From contig CP073212.1 of the NCBI GenBank assembly GCA_020342235.1, positions 2,046,001 through 2,110,000 of the forward strand: a stretch of DNA of 64,000 nucleotides. Reading direction: 5' to 3'. Source of the DNA: Saccharomycopsis phalli. Taxonomy: Eukaryota; Ascomycota; Saccharomycetes; Ascoideales; Saccharomycopsidaceae. The notes under the pieces were generated by a model. The model was given only the letters and a program-made list of their open reading frames with translations. It ran no database searches and was not told where the DNA came from. Position numbers and translations under genes: made by a program. Shown piece by piece: positions 10,383 through 20,450 of this stretch (the first letter of the stretch is position 1; the number at the start of each line of letters is the position of its first letter).

Positions 10383-10386
10383 TTTT
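10382..10386 (+). terminator. Pol III terminator of tRNA-Gln
   Basis: A T5 run begins at the discriminator base of tRNA-Gln, a minimal RNA polymerase III stop. Confidence 0.8.
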
Positions 10387-10440
10387 AATTGATCAATTAA
10401 GCCTGTAGGATTAATATGTTAATTATTTTTTGTTTGTGTT

Positions 10441-10693
10441 TGTTGAAGATCGTGTTTGAAGATCTGAGAGATTAAGGAGATCGTCCTACTGGTGAGCACA
10501 CAAATTAAGGAGATCGACAACGATATCATACATTAAGGAGATCACCAGTAAAGGTATCTGAAGTTAAGAATAACTGAAGGCATCCCAGAGAAAAGTATAA
10601 ATAGGATAGAAAATAGCTAGAATAGTAACAAGAATAAGAATATCTACAACAGTAAGATATGGAAGTCATTGAGAGAAATGCTAGATTACGACA
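10441..10693 (+). repeat. copia-B 5' LTR
   Basis: The LTR runs from TGTTGAAGATCGTG to AGATTACGACA. It carries a TATAAATA box at 10596-10603 and the gag ATG at 10659, so its last 35 nt are coding. Confidence 0.92.
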
Positions 10694-10701
10694 GGTTATG
10701 A
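10694..10701 (+). other. copia-B primer binding site (internal initiator tRNA-Met)
   Basis: GGTTATGA directly follows the LTR and is complementary to the anticodon loop and 3' stem (TCATAACC) of initiator tRNA-Met. Ty5 and Drosophila copia are known to prime from this half-tRNA site. It is read in frame as part of Gln-Val-Met of Gag. Confidence 0.75.
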
Positions 10702-13308
10702 ATAACCCTGGAAGCGAGGCAACTTTTGAACCGACAGAAAAGTTGCAAGGAGCTATCAATTACGCCCGTTGGGCAAAGTTGTTTGTCTACAAGCTTGATC
10801 TGATTGGTTTCGGTCTTGTTCAGTACCTAGTTCATGGCGACCTTGGATTACCAGATGGCTCACCAAATGAAGTTGTCAATGACGCGGCGAATGCACTTAA
10901 TGGTATTATTGGGTTATTATTACGAAAGGGAATTACTGAAAAAGTGGCACTATATACTGAGAGAATTCAATGCTCTACTGCACACGAGAAAGGTTCCATA
11001 CACTTAAAGCTGAGTATGGGACAATGTCATTTGCTCAAGCAGTGAAGGGTGCAATCACTGTGTCACCATCCTCAAGCACACTATCGCCAATTGAATATGC
11101 TATGGAACGGCACCGGAACTACTTTTCGAACTTTGATCAGGAAATGCAATCATGCATTATTGGGGTCTTTATTCTTCGACAAGAGCAAGTTCCGGAGCAA
11201 GTAATCCAAAACTTTATTGACCGGTATGATAATCGAGGAATTACTGCGGAAACTTCAAATTTTATGCAATTTTTTAGCAAGATGGACGGTGAATATCAGG
11301 CCGGTAATAATCATTCGGCATTTCTAGGACATCGGAAGGCACGACGTCAGGTAACCTGTTTTAAGTGCGGTAAAAAGGGACATGTGAAAAAGGATTGTAA
11401 GAAGGTACTTAAGGAAACCGATGATGATGAGAAGCATGCATTATCGAAGAACAACCACTCATGGCTTGCATACCATGGGGTTGCGGAGAGTTATCCCACA
11501 TATTTTGATAGTGGGGCATCGAGACACTTTATGGCAAACAAGGCGTTATTTGAATCTTTGGAAACCCATGATGATCGGATTAAAGGAATTGGGGGTCTGT
11601 TGGCGATTACGGCAAGAGGTAAAGTCTGTATGAACTTGCTTGGTGGAACTACTATACAATTGAAGGATGCATATTATACTCCAGGTGGAGAAGTTAATCT
11701 TGTGTCAGTTTCACGAGCAACTGACAATGGGGCACAAATTTTATTTGATGGACAGAAGGCTATTGATTAAGTTACAAAACAGGTAATTGCAGTCAAAGAA
11801 CCGGATACAGGACTCTACAGAATACAGAATTCTGATAATGGAAGTGTTGCTTTTAAAGCCAAATCAGAAGATAATATTGAGACTTGGCATCGGCGATTAG
11901 GACATCCTGATACTAATGTTATGGAAAGTATCAATAAAGAACATGGTCTTTGGAAGAGTAGCGATCATATCACTATGTGTGGTGAATGTTCAGTAACTAA
12001 AACTACAGTAAGCATTCCAAAACTGCGAACTACACAGCCGATACAACCACTCCAATTATTACATGTTGATTTGTGTGGACCATTTAATTATAAGTCGGTG
12101 AATGAATCCAAGTATTTTCTAACAGTGGTTGATGGTTATACTAAATGGACTCATGTGGTATGCCTTAAGAAGAAATCAGAAAGTACAGAAGCATTGATTC
12201 AGTTTATTGTCAACAGTGAAAGACAGTTTCAGAGTAAAGGATTACTGTTTTGTGCCGGTATTGTTAGAACTGATAATGGAGGAGAGTTTGTGAATAGAGC
12301 TCTCCATCAGTTCTTTATAACAAAGGGAATTAGTCATGAGTTGACAGTTCCTTATCATTCCTATCAGAATGGAGTGGCGGAGCACATGCATAGGACCATT
12401 CAAGAAAAGACGAGAGCTATGATGCATGCGAGTAATGTGCCAGTAGAACTCTGGCCAGAAGCAGTATTGACTGCAGTTTATCTCATTAATAGAAGTCCAT
12501 CCAGAACTATTGATGGAGAGAGTCCATATCTTAGATGGACTGGAAATAAACCTGATTTATCTATTCTTCGAGTATTTGGATGTGTTGCTTATGGCAATAT
12601 TCCTATAGATATCCGAGCTGGAAAGTTTGCGGCCACAGGAATTAAGTGTGTTATGCTAGGATATGAACCTTTAAGAAAGGCCTATAGGTTGTTTGATCCG
12701 ACTAAGAGGATGATTGTAACTGCAACGCATGTTCGTTTTGATGAGGGTAGCTACTATTATTCCGCTGTGTCTATGGCGCAAGAAGCATCTGCGGAAAACC
12801 CAATTGTGGGTATTGGAGGAACGGCCAAGGGTATTGGAGCTGTTCCAGTTAATAGCGATCGATCAATTAGTTCTAAGTTGAAGAAAGGAGAACACAAGGT
12901 TTCAGGGAGAATTGATCCAGATGATGACGTTAACTGTGAGAATGATGATGTGAATAATGAAAATGATAGTGTGACTGACGATGCAAAAGCAGAGAAAATT
13001 ATGGATCATGGTGCAGAAGATCCAACTAGTAATGATACTGAGGACAGTGTTGATACTATCTCAAATACTACTACTGCTGATGAGAATAATTTAGCAGATA
13101 TCAGCGATCATGGTGAAAATTTATCTAGTGACGACATTGAGAGTATAAAGAACGATTCTGGGGACAGTGGAACTTCATCTACGCTAGATGATGAGAGTTC
13201 ACATGTATCAAGAAGTGAATCAGAATTTTCTAGTGACACTGATCGGCGTCTTGGGCGAACACCACGGAAACGTATTATAAAAAATACTCTTGAAAATCTG
13301 AGTAGTAC

Positions 13309-13618
13309 TGTTGTAATTTGGAAAGTCTTTCTTTAGCTGACATCTTTGATAAACTGTTTGTATTAACTTATTTATCTTATAGGTAAACTACTTACTTATT
13401 GTGGGCACATTGCCTCTTATTTATAGTCCTCTTATTAGCTACGGCGTGTCGTAATGCCGCTTAACTAATGCCATTTAGCTACGGCGTATTGTAATGCCAT
13501 TTAGCTAATGCCGTTTAGCTAATGCCATTTAGCTACGGCGTATTGTAATGCCGTTTAGCTAATGCCGTTTAGCTAATGCCGATAGCTAATGCCGTCTCGG
13601 ATTTTAATCATCACAACA
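13309..13618 (-). mobile_element. solo LTR of copia-A inside copia-B
   Basis: A 310-bp LTR of the GGCATTAGCTAAAC repeat type lies in antisense orientation between the integrase and reverse transcriptase regions. The target duplication AGTAC at 13304-13308 and 13619-13623 is perfect, so it inserted after copia-B and was reduced to a solo LTR in place. Confidence 0.95.
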
Positions 13619-15396
13619 AGTACATCTGATGATGGCCCCTCTAGTTCTGATGAAGCTGACCCTACGATACGTTCAGCTTCAAGGGGGGATAAGCGATATC
13701 GGGGATCAGAATTGGTAATTAACAATGGAGATTCGGAATCAAGTAATGACTTTATATCTCTAAAGCATAGAATTGTGGTATCTTCAGGATCGGAAGAATT
13801 AAGTGATGAGGGCATTAATCACGTGGCCACATGCTCAATGGCCGAATCACATTTACGCAACGACATACCAATAACTTTCACACAAGCGGTTCGAGTTAAT
13901 GACAGCAAGAAATGGGAAAAAGCAATTATGGAAGAAATAGAAGCCCATAATCAGAATGGAACTTTTACTTTAGTTCCCCCTCAAGGACGAAAGGCAATTT
14001 CATGTCGCTGGGTTTTCTCTATCAAAGATGATGGAAGATATAATGCAAGGTTAGTTGCGAGGGGTTTTACACAAGTGAAAGGGATTGATTATACTAAAAC
14101 GTTTGCACCAGTCATAAAATATGAATCAATAAGAATCATGTTATCAATTGCAGGAAACTACGGACTTACTATACATCAGATGGATGTGAAGACTGCTTTC
14201 CTTAATGGAGAATTAAAGGAAGACATTTACATGGAACAACCAGAAGGATTTGAGGTTGAAGGAAAAGAAGACTATGTCCTTAAACTTGAAAAATCGTTAT
14301 ATGGTTTGAAACAAGCGCCGCTCGTATGGAACAACAGGATTAATGATATACTACAAGAGTTGGGCTTTAAGAATAATGCAGCTAAAAATTGCTTGTATTC
14401 AAAGAGAGAGGGCAGCAGTTTTATTATGATCGCACTTTATGTGGATGATAAACTTATTGCTGGAAATCAAGTAAGTAATATTCAAAAGGTTAAAAATCAA
14501 TTAATGTAGCATTTTAAAATGAAAGATTTGGGGGTCGCTACAAAATTTCTTGGAATGAATATTTACCAAGATAGCAAGACTATCAGATTGCTGTTGGAGG
14601 ATTATATTGAAACAATGTTATCAGAATTCCAGATGAGAGATGCAAAACCAGTTGCGATTCCTGCTGCCACAAACCAAGATCTAACAAAGTGTGATAGCAA
14701 CTCAAAACCATGTAACGCTACAGAATACCGATCACTAGTTGGAAAATTGTTATTTGCGACTAATATTGTCCGTCTTGATATTGGTTATATTGTTGGAGTG
14801 TTATCCAGATATCTCAAGACGCCAAAAGAAATCCACTGGGCAGCAGCAAAGAAAGTGGTGAAATATTTGAAAGGAACTAAGCAGTTGGGAATCACATATA
14901 TGAGAAACAAAGACGCAATCCTAAATGGTTTATGTGACGCCGACTGGGCGACTGATAAGACAGATAGAAAATCAACCACAGGGTATGTTTTTAAGTTTGG
15001 AAATGGTGCAATTACTTGGAAATCAAGGAAACAATCAACGATTGCATTATCTACTGCTGAGGCAGAATATATGGCTCTTGGAGATGGTGTTAAGGAAATG
15101 CTGTGGTTAATGCTGGTGTTTAAAGAGCTAGGTATCAAATTGAATGGAGCAGTCATTCATGAGGATAATGCTAGCTGTATTAATATTGCTAAACATCCAG
15201 CGTTACACAATAGAACTAAACATATTGACATTAGACATCATTTTATTAGAAGTCATATCGCTTCAGGAGAAATGGAACTCAAGCATCTTGGAACTGAGGA
15301 GATGCTAGCAGATATGTTTACTAAGGCTTTGTCTGAGAGACAATTCAATAAGCTAAGATTTATGTGTGGAATGAGAAGCTTTCAGTTAAGAGAGGG

Positions 15397-15615
15397 TGTT
15401 GAAGATCGTGTTGAGGATTTGAGAGATTAAGGAGATCGACAACGATATCATACATTAAGGAGATCACCAGTAAAGGTATCTGAAGTTAAGAATAACTGAA
15501 GGCATCTCAGAGAAAAGTATAAATAGGACAGAAAATAGCTAGAATAGTAACAAGAATAAGAATATCTACAACAGTAAGATATGGAAGCCATTGAGAGAAA
15601 TGCTAGATTACGACA
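15397..15615 (+). repeat. copia-B 3' LTR (219 bp)
   Basis: The LTR starts TGTTGAAGATCGTG right after AGAGAGGG, a short polypurine tract, and ends CTAGATTACGACA, followed by the target duplication GTGTT. Its terminal part carries the ATGGAAGCC start of Gag. Confidence 0.92.
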
Positions 15616-15630
15616 GTGTTGTCCCACTTA

Positions 15631-15900
15631 TGTTGTGATGATTAAAATTCGAGACGGCATTAGCTACCGGCATTGGTTAAACGGCATTAGCTAAACGGCA
15701 TTAGCTAAACGGCATTACAATACTCCGTAGCTAAATGGCATTAGTTAAGCGGCATTACGACACGCCGTTGCTAATAAGAGGACTATAAATAAGAGGCAAT
15801 GTGCCCACAATAAGTAAGTAGTTTACCTATAAGATAAATAAGTTAATACAAACAGTTTATCAAAGATGTCAGCTAAAGAAAGACTTTCCAAATTACAACA
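15631..15900 (+). repeat. 5' LTR of right-arm copia-A (270 bp)
   Basis: By eye the same variant as the solo LTR at 1217-1486, both starting TGTTGTGATGATTAAAATTC and both having CGCCGTTGCTAATAAGAGG before the TATA box. GGTTATGA, the primer site, follows at 15901-15908. Confidence 0.93.
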
Positions 15901-18900
15901 GGTTATGATGCATCCTGCAAGCGTCCTGCAGTTCCCCTCTGAATTAACATTGACTGGTCCAGAGACTTATCATGTTTGGATGAAGGAACTCGAGGACTTT
16001 CTTTTTGGCTTCGGGGTCGGCTTACTTCAATACGCCGAAAATGGAACTCTGAGCATCGAACTGAACGATGCCTCGGACATTTCTCCTGCTTTCTTTATTG
16101 AACTATTGGATAGCGTGTTTGGTATTATTCTCAAGGCAAGCATTAGCCAAGAGATTCGCGGAATTATTCGCTCTACGCACTCACGTCTGACCGCTAGAAA
16201 TCAATTTTTGTTTCTTCAAGAGAAGTATGGTACTCTTCCACTCCCAGTGGCTCTCACTAGCGCTGGGATTCTGGAAGAAGCTACTAGGCCCACTGAGTTT
16301 GTTGACATCAGGGCAATGCTTCAACGCAAAAATTTGTTGGTTAGACAGCAATTGACTATGTTGTAATTTGGAAAGTCTTTCTTTAGCTGACATCTTTGAT
16401 AAACTGTTTGTATTAACTTATTTATCTTATAGGTAAACTACTTACTTATTGTGGGCACATTGCCTCTTATTTATAGTCCTGTGATTAGCTACCGCGGATA
16501 CTGCGTCTAAGTGAAACTCGTTTAAGTGAAACCCGTTTAAGTGAAACTCGTTTAAGTGAAACTCGTTTAGGTAGACTCGTTTAAGTAACCTCGTTTAAGT
16601 GAAACTCGTTTAGGTAGACTCGTTTATGCAGCCTCGGATTTTAATCATCACAACACCCTCCCATAATTAAAATTTCCTCATACCACGGTTCCCCATCATT
16701 CGTATCAAAATGGCGTTGCCGAACGAATGAACCGTACACTTCAAGATAAAGCCCGCGCTCTTATGCTTCATACCAATGTTCCAGCTCAACTTTGGCCTGA
16801 AGCAATCAATACTGCTGTTTTTTTGGCTAATTGTACGCCATCACGCTCTATTGATTTTGATGTCCCATACAAACGATGGTATGGTCGCTCTTTCAACTAC
16901 AAATTTCTCCGAGAATTTGGATGTGTTGCTTATGCTATTATTCCTAAGGCCCTCCGTCAAGGAAAGCTCGATGCTAAAGCCTCTCCTTGTGTCATGATTG
17001 GCTATGAATTGCAACGAAAAGCATATCGACTCTATGACCCCAGAACAAATAAGGTTATTTGCGCTGCTCAAGCAATTTTTGAGGAGGATAAATTTTTTTA
17101 TCCAACTGTGTCTCTGGCGCTGACTAGCACAATCAATCCTCCTCAAATTTCTGGGGTTGGCAATCCAAAGATTGGAGGGATTCATTCTCTACCTATGAAT
17201 TCTCAGCCAGCTATTTCTATGACTAGAGATGAATTGACAGTTGAATCCGAGCTTGACCCTCTGGACACCTCGTTGATAGTGGACGATAATGATACAGTAT
17301 CTAAATCAGATGCATACGGTAATGCGTCTGAGTTGGCTGAAGATACTGGATCTGAGCTTGGTTACTTAAGGGATCATAATACTGCCTTAATTCGCACTGC
17401 TGCTCGCGAAATTGGAAATGAATTAGTTGTTTCTGGTTCATCCAAGTCAAATGAACTAACTATCGCTGATGCTTCAGATGCTGAAATTAACCTGTCCTCT
17501 ACTATTGATCTGATTGATGTGAGTAATCCTAATGGTTCTAATGAGAATCATCTTGTCCTTGATGATCCTCAACCAAGTCGTGAAGCCATCACGTACCCTG
17601 GATTTCTGCACACGCCAGAAGAGCCTGAGTCTCATGCGGATGAGATCAGTGACTCAGAGATATCTGACCCCAGACGGTTGGAATATATCCCTGGAACTAC
17701 TGACCTGGTTGCAGGTAGTACTTCGGGATCACCCCAACTTCAGGTTGTGAAATATGTATCACAATCTACTTCTGCGGAGTCTGATGCTTCACTGTCGCTG
17801 GACAATCATGTTGCCCAACAAACATCACTGTCTCGTCCTGCTACTCCTCAAGCACAAGAAGTTCCTTATACCAATCCCATTGATTATAAGAACTCCAGTT
17901 CATCTCACAATCTCTTCAAGTATGATCGGTCTCCGTCAGACAAGCGGCCTATCCCATATCCAAGGGTTAAGCGCTATGATCCCAACTATAACCCGTTTTG
18001 TGGTGATATACCTCCGACTACTTTTGTTAATCTTCCAAAGACACCTCAAAATGAGATTATCTATAAGTACTACGGAAAGCTGAAGATTTCACATACTAAA
18101 ATCCCGGATTCTGATCTCAGATATCTGGAAGGTGCATCTACTTCAGCTGGTCCTCCTCCTCCGCCTCCGCCTCCACCTTCTGCTTTACCGCAAAAGCGTC
18201 TTATCCGTCACAAAGGCTCCCAACCTAAGCCCCTTTTTCCTGGTCCGCTTAGTTCTGATGAACATGATCCTACTACCCACCGTTCGTCTTCAGGGAGGGA
18301 TAAGAAGCCTCGTGTCTCTGATATTGTCACAAATGGTTCTTCTAATGATGGTGTCCTGACATCCGTTAAGACGCCACTCTCAGATGACACAGATGAATCC
18401 GAAATGAATACAAATGGTGTGAATTATCCTGCTACTTGTCTTTTGGCTGCTAAGCATTCTCTTGAGAATGTACCTATGACATTTGATCAAGCTGTTACTT
18501 CTGATGATGCTTACTTATGGAAAGATGCTATTCAAAAGGAAATGGAAGCCCACTATGAGAATCAGACCTTTCTGTTAGTTCCACCTAAGCAAGGTCGTCG
18601 ACCTATTACTTGCCGTTGGGTTTTTACAATTAAGAGTGATGGTCAACACAAGGCACGACTTGTGGCTAGAGGTTTTACTCAGATTAAAGGACTTGATTAT
18701 GTGGAAACTTTTGCGCCTGTCATTAGGTATGCTTCTATTCGAATCATGTTGTCCATTGCTGCAAGATATAGACTTACTATTCATCAGATGGATGTGAAAA
18801 CGGCTTTTCTCAATGGTGATTTAAGGGAAGACCTTTACATGATTCAACCTGAAGGTTTTGTGGTCAAAGGAAAAGAAGATCATGTTCTTAAGCTTAATAA

Positions 18901-19993
18901 GTCGATTTATGGTTTGAAGCAAGCTCCAATGGTTTGGAATGACAAAATCAATGAAGTGTTACATGTGATTGGTTTTAAGCAAAACTCTGCGGAGTATTGT
19001 TTGTATTCTAAGAAAAATGGGAATTTGTTTATTATGGTCGCACTTTATGTCGACGATCTTCTCATTGCTGGAAATAATCAGACTGAAATTGATAAGGTTA
19101 AAGCTCAATTGATGCTGCACTTTAAGATGAAAGACCTAGGAGTTGCTAGCAAGTTTCTTGGAATGAACATTAGTCAAGATAAGGCCTCAATACTGCTCTC
19201 TCTTCATGATTATGTTCACCTGATGCTAAAGGAGTATCAGATGGTAGATTGCAATCCTATCTACACACCAGCGGATCCTAATCAGGATCTAACTATAACT
19301 GATGACTCAAAGGACTGGGATGCCACAATGTATCGATCCTTGGTTGGCAAATTACTTTTTGCTGTTAATACAGTCCGGTTTGATATTGCTTATATTGTTG
19401 GTGTGTTATCAAGATATTTACAATCTCCAAAGGAAAAGCATTGGGTTGCTGCGAAGCGTGTTCTTAGATATTTGAAGGCAACAGAGGATATGAAAATTGT
19501 TTATTCCAGAAAGGATTATGGGAATTATCTTTTGGGATATTGTGATGCTGACTGGGCTACTGATAAGACGGAAAGAAAGTCAACTACTGGTTTCATGTTT
19601 AGGTATAGCGGTGGTGCTATTACTTGGAGATCTAGAAAACAGTCGACTATTGCTTTGTCGACGGCAGAAGCCGAATACATGGCATTAACTGACGGTATTA
19701 AAGATGCTCTATGGTTACAGCAGGTGTTTGCAGAACTTGGTATCCCCTTGGCAAAATTGATAGTTCATGATGACAATGTGAGCTGCGTTAATATTGCTAA
19801 AAACCCAGTGTCACATGATCGAACTAAACATATTGATATCAAGCATCACTTTATCAGGCATCATGTGAAAAATGGCAACATTGAACTACGACACCTAACT
19901 ACTGACAAGATGCTAGCTGATATGCTTACCAAGGGATTATCAAGAGAGCAATTTCAAAAACTTCGGATGCTGAGTGGTATGAGGAAATTTTAA
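15866..19993 (+). pseudogene. copia-A gag-pol, broken copy
   Basis: Gag starts in the LTR (MSAKERLSKLQQVMM) and carries the allele-specific NDASDISPAFF segment shared only with the left arm. Past the inverted A' LTR, an open stretch of 1088 codons (16727-19993) covers the end of integrase (MNRTLQDKARAL), the linker, the reverse transcriptase (YVDDLLIAG) and RNase H. The first half of integrase and the protease are absent. The allele marks KDLGVASK and RKDYGNYL are found again only in the element at 44834-49819. Confidence 0.9.
16359..16655 (-). repeat. A'-type LTR inside right-arm copia-A
   Basis: This 297-bp LTR is the inverted counterpart of 6314-6610, with the same CGAGTTTCACTTAAA-type U3 repeats. 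CCCTCCC, the reverse of the polypurine tract, directly follows it. GACTA at 16354-16358 matches TAGTC at 6611-6615 in mirror image. Confidence 0.9.
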
Positions 19994-20004
19994 TTATGGG
20001 AGAG

Positions 20005-20450
20005 TGTTGTGATGATTAAAATCCGAGACGGCATTAGCTAAACGGCATTAGCTATCGGCATTGGTTAAACGGCATTAGCTAAACGGCATTAGCTAAATGG
20101 CATTAGCTAAACGGCATTACAATAGGCCGTAGCTAAATGGCATTAGCTAAACGGCATTACAATAGGCCGTAGCTAAATGGCATTAGCTAAACGGCATTAC
20201 AATAGGCCGTAGCTAAATGGCATTAGCTAAACGGCATTAGCTAAACGGCATTAGCTAAACGGCATTACAATACGCCGTAGCTAAATGGCATTAGTTAAGC
20301 GGCATTACGACACGCCGTAGCTTATAAGAGGACTATAAATAAGAGGCAATGTGCCCACAATAAGTAAGTAGTTTACCTATAAGATAAATAAGTTAATACA
20401 AACAGTTTATCAAAGATGTCAGCTAAAGAAAGACTTTCCAAACTACAACA
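20005..20450 (+). repeat. 3' LTR of right-arm copia-A (446 bp)
   Basis: It has the usual ends but is about 175-190 bp longer than most copia-A LTRs, because the U3 repeat array is expanded. It is preceded by GGGAGAG in place of GGGAGGG and followed by AAAGA within copia-B. Confidence 0.93.
20028..20320 (+). repeat. expanded U3 tandem array
   Basis: The array consists of 14-bp units of the ACGGCATTAGCTAA / ATGGCATTAGCTAA type. Superimposed is a 40-bp compound unit (an ATGGCATTAGCTAA plus a unit containing ACAATAGGCCGTAG) present about three times in a row. The same array is at 49854-50146. Confidence 0.9.

Larger units (their letters stand above)
10659..15430 (+). pseudogene. copia-B gag-pol, broken
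   Basis: Gag begins in the LTR (MEVIERNARLRQVM). It contains a zinc knuckle CFKCGKKGHVKKDC, a protease site FDSGASRHF, the integrase HHCC finger (WHRRLGHP...CGEC), catalytic blocks HVDLCGPF, RTDNGGEF and NGVAEHMHR, an acidic linker, reverse transcriptase ending in a YVDDKLIAG block, and RNase H (CDADWATD, STAEAEYMAL, ADMFTKAL). About three breaks plus an inserted LTR prevent a single product. Many blocks are shared with copia-A, so the two families are sisters. Confidence 0.9.
10441..15615 (+). mobile_element. copia-B element, full-length but broken
   Basis: The element has LTRs at 10441-10693 and 15397-15615 and a perfect 5-bp target duplication GTGTT (10436-10440 and 15616-15620). The internal order gag, protease, integrase, reverse transcriptase, RNase H is Ty1/copia type. 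A solo copia-A LTR lies inside at 13309-13618. The 5' LTR is 34 bp longer than the 3' LTR, mostly from a duplicated ATTAAGGAGATC segment, and there are scattered substitutions between them. It is older than copia-A and has about three breaks besides the inserted LTR. Confidence 0.93.
15631..20450 (+). mobile_element. copia-A element, rearranged (right arm of inverted repeat)
   Basis: The element reads on the plus strand with its 5' LTR at 15631-15900, gag, an inverted A' LTR (16359-16655), then integrase to RNase H, and a 446-bp 3' LTR at 20005-20450. It mirrors 2649-7325 around a centre near 11.48 kb and shares its rearrangement. The flanks ACTTA and AAAGA do not match. From about 16.69 kb on it recurs, apparently unchanged, in the element at 44613-50276. 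Broken. Confidence 0.9.

Noticed and set aside
20028-20320. Regular repeats resembling a CRISPR array
   Set aside because: The units are contiguous 14-bp and 40-bp minisatellite repeats inside an LTR, without unique spacers, leader or cas genes.
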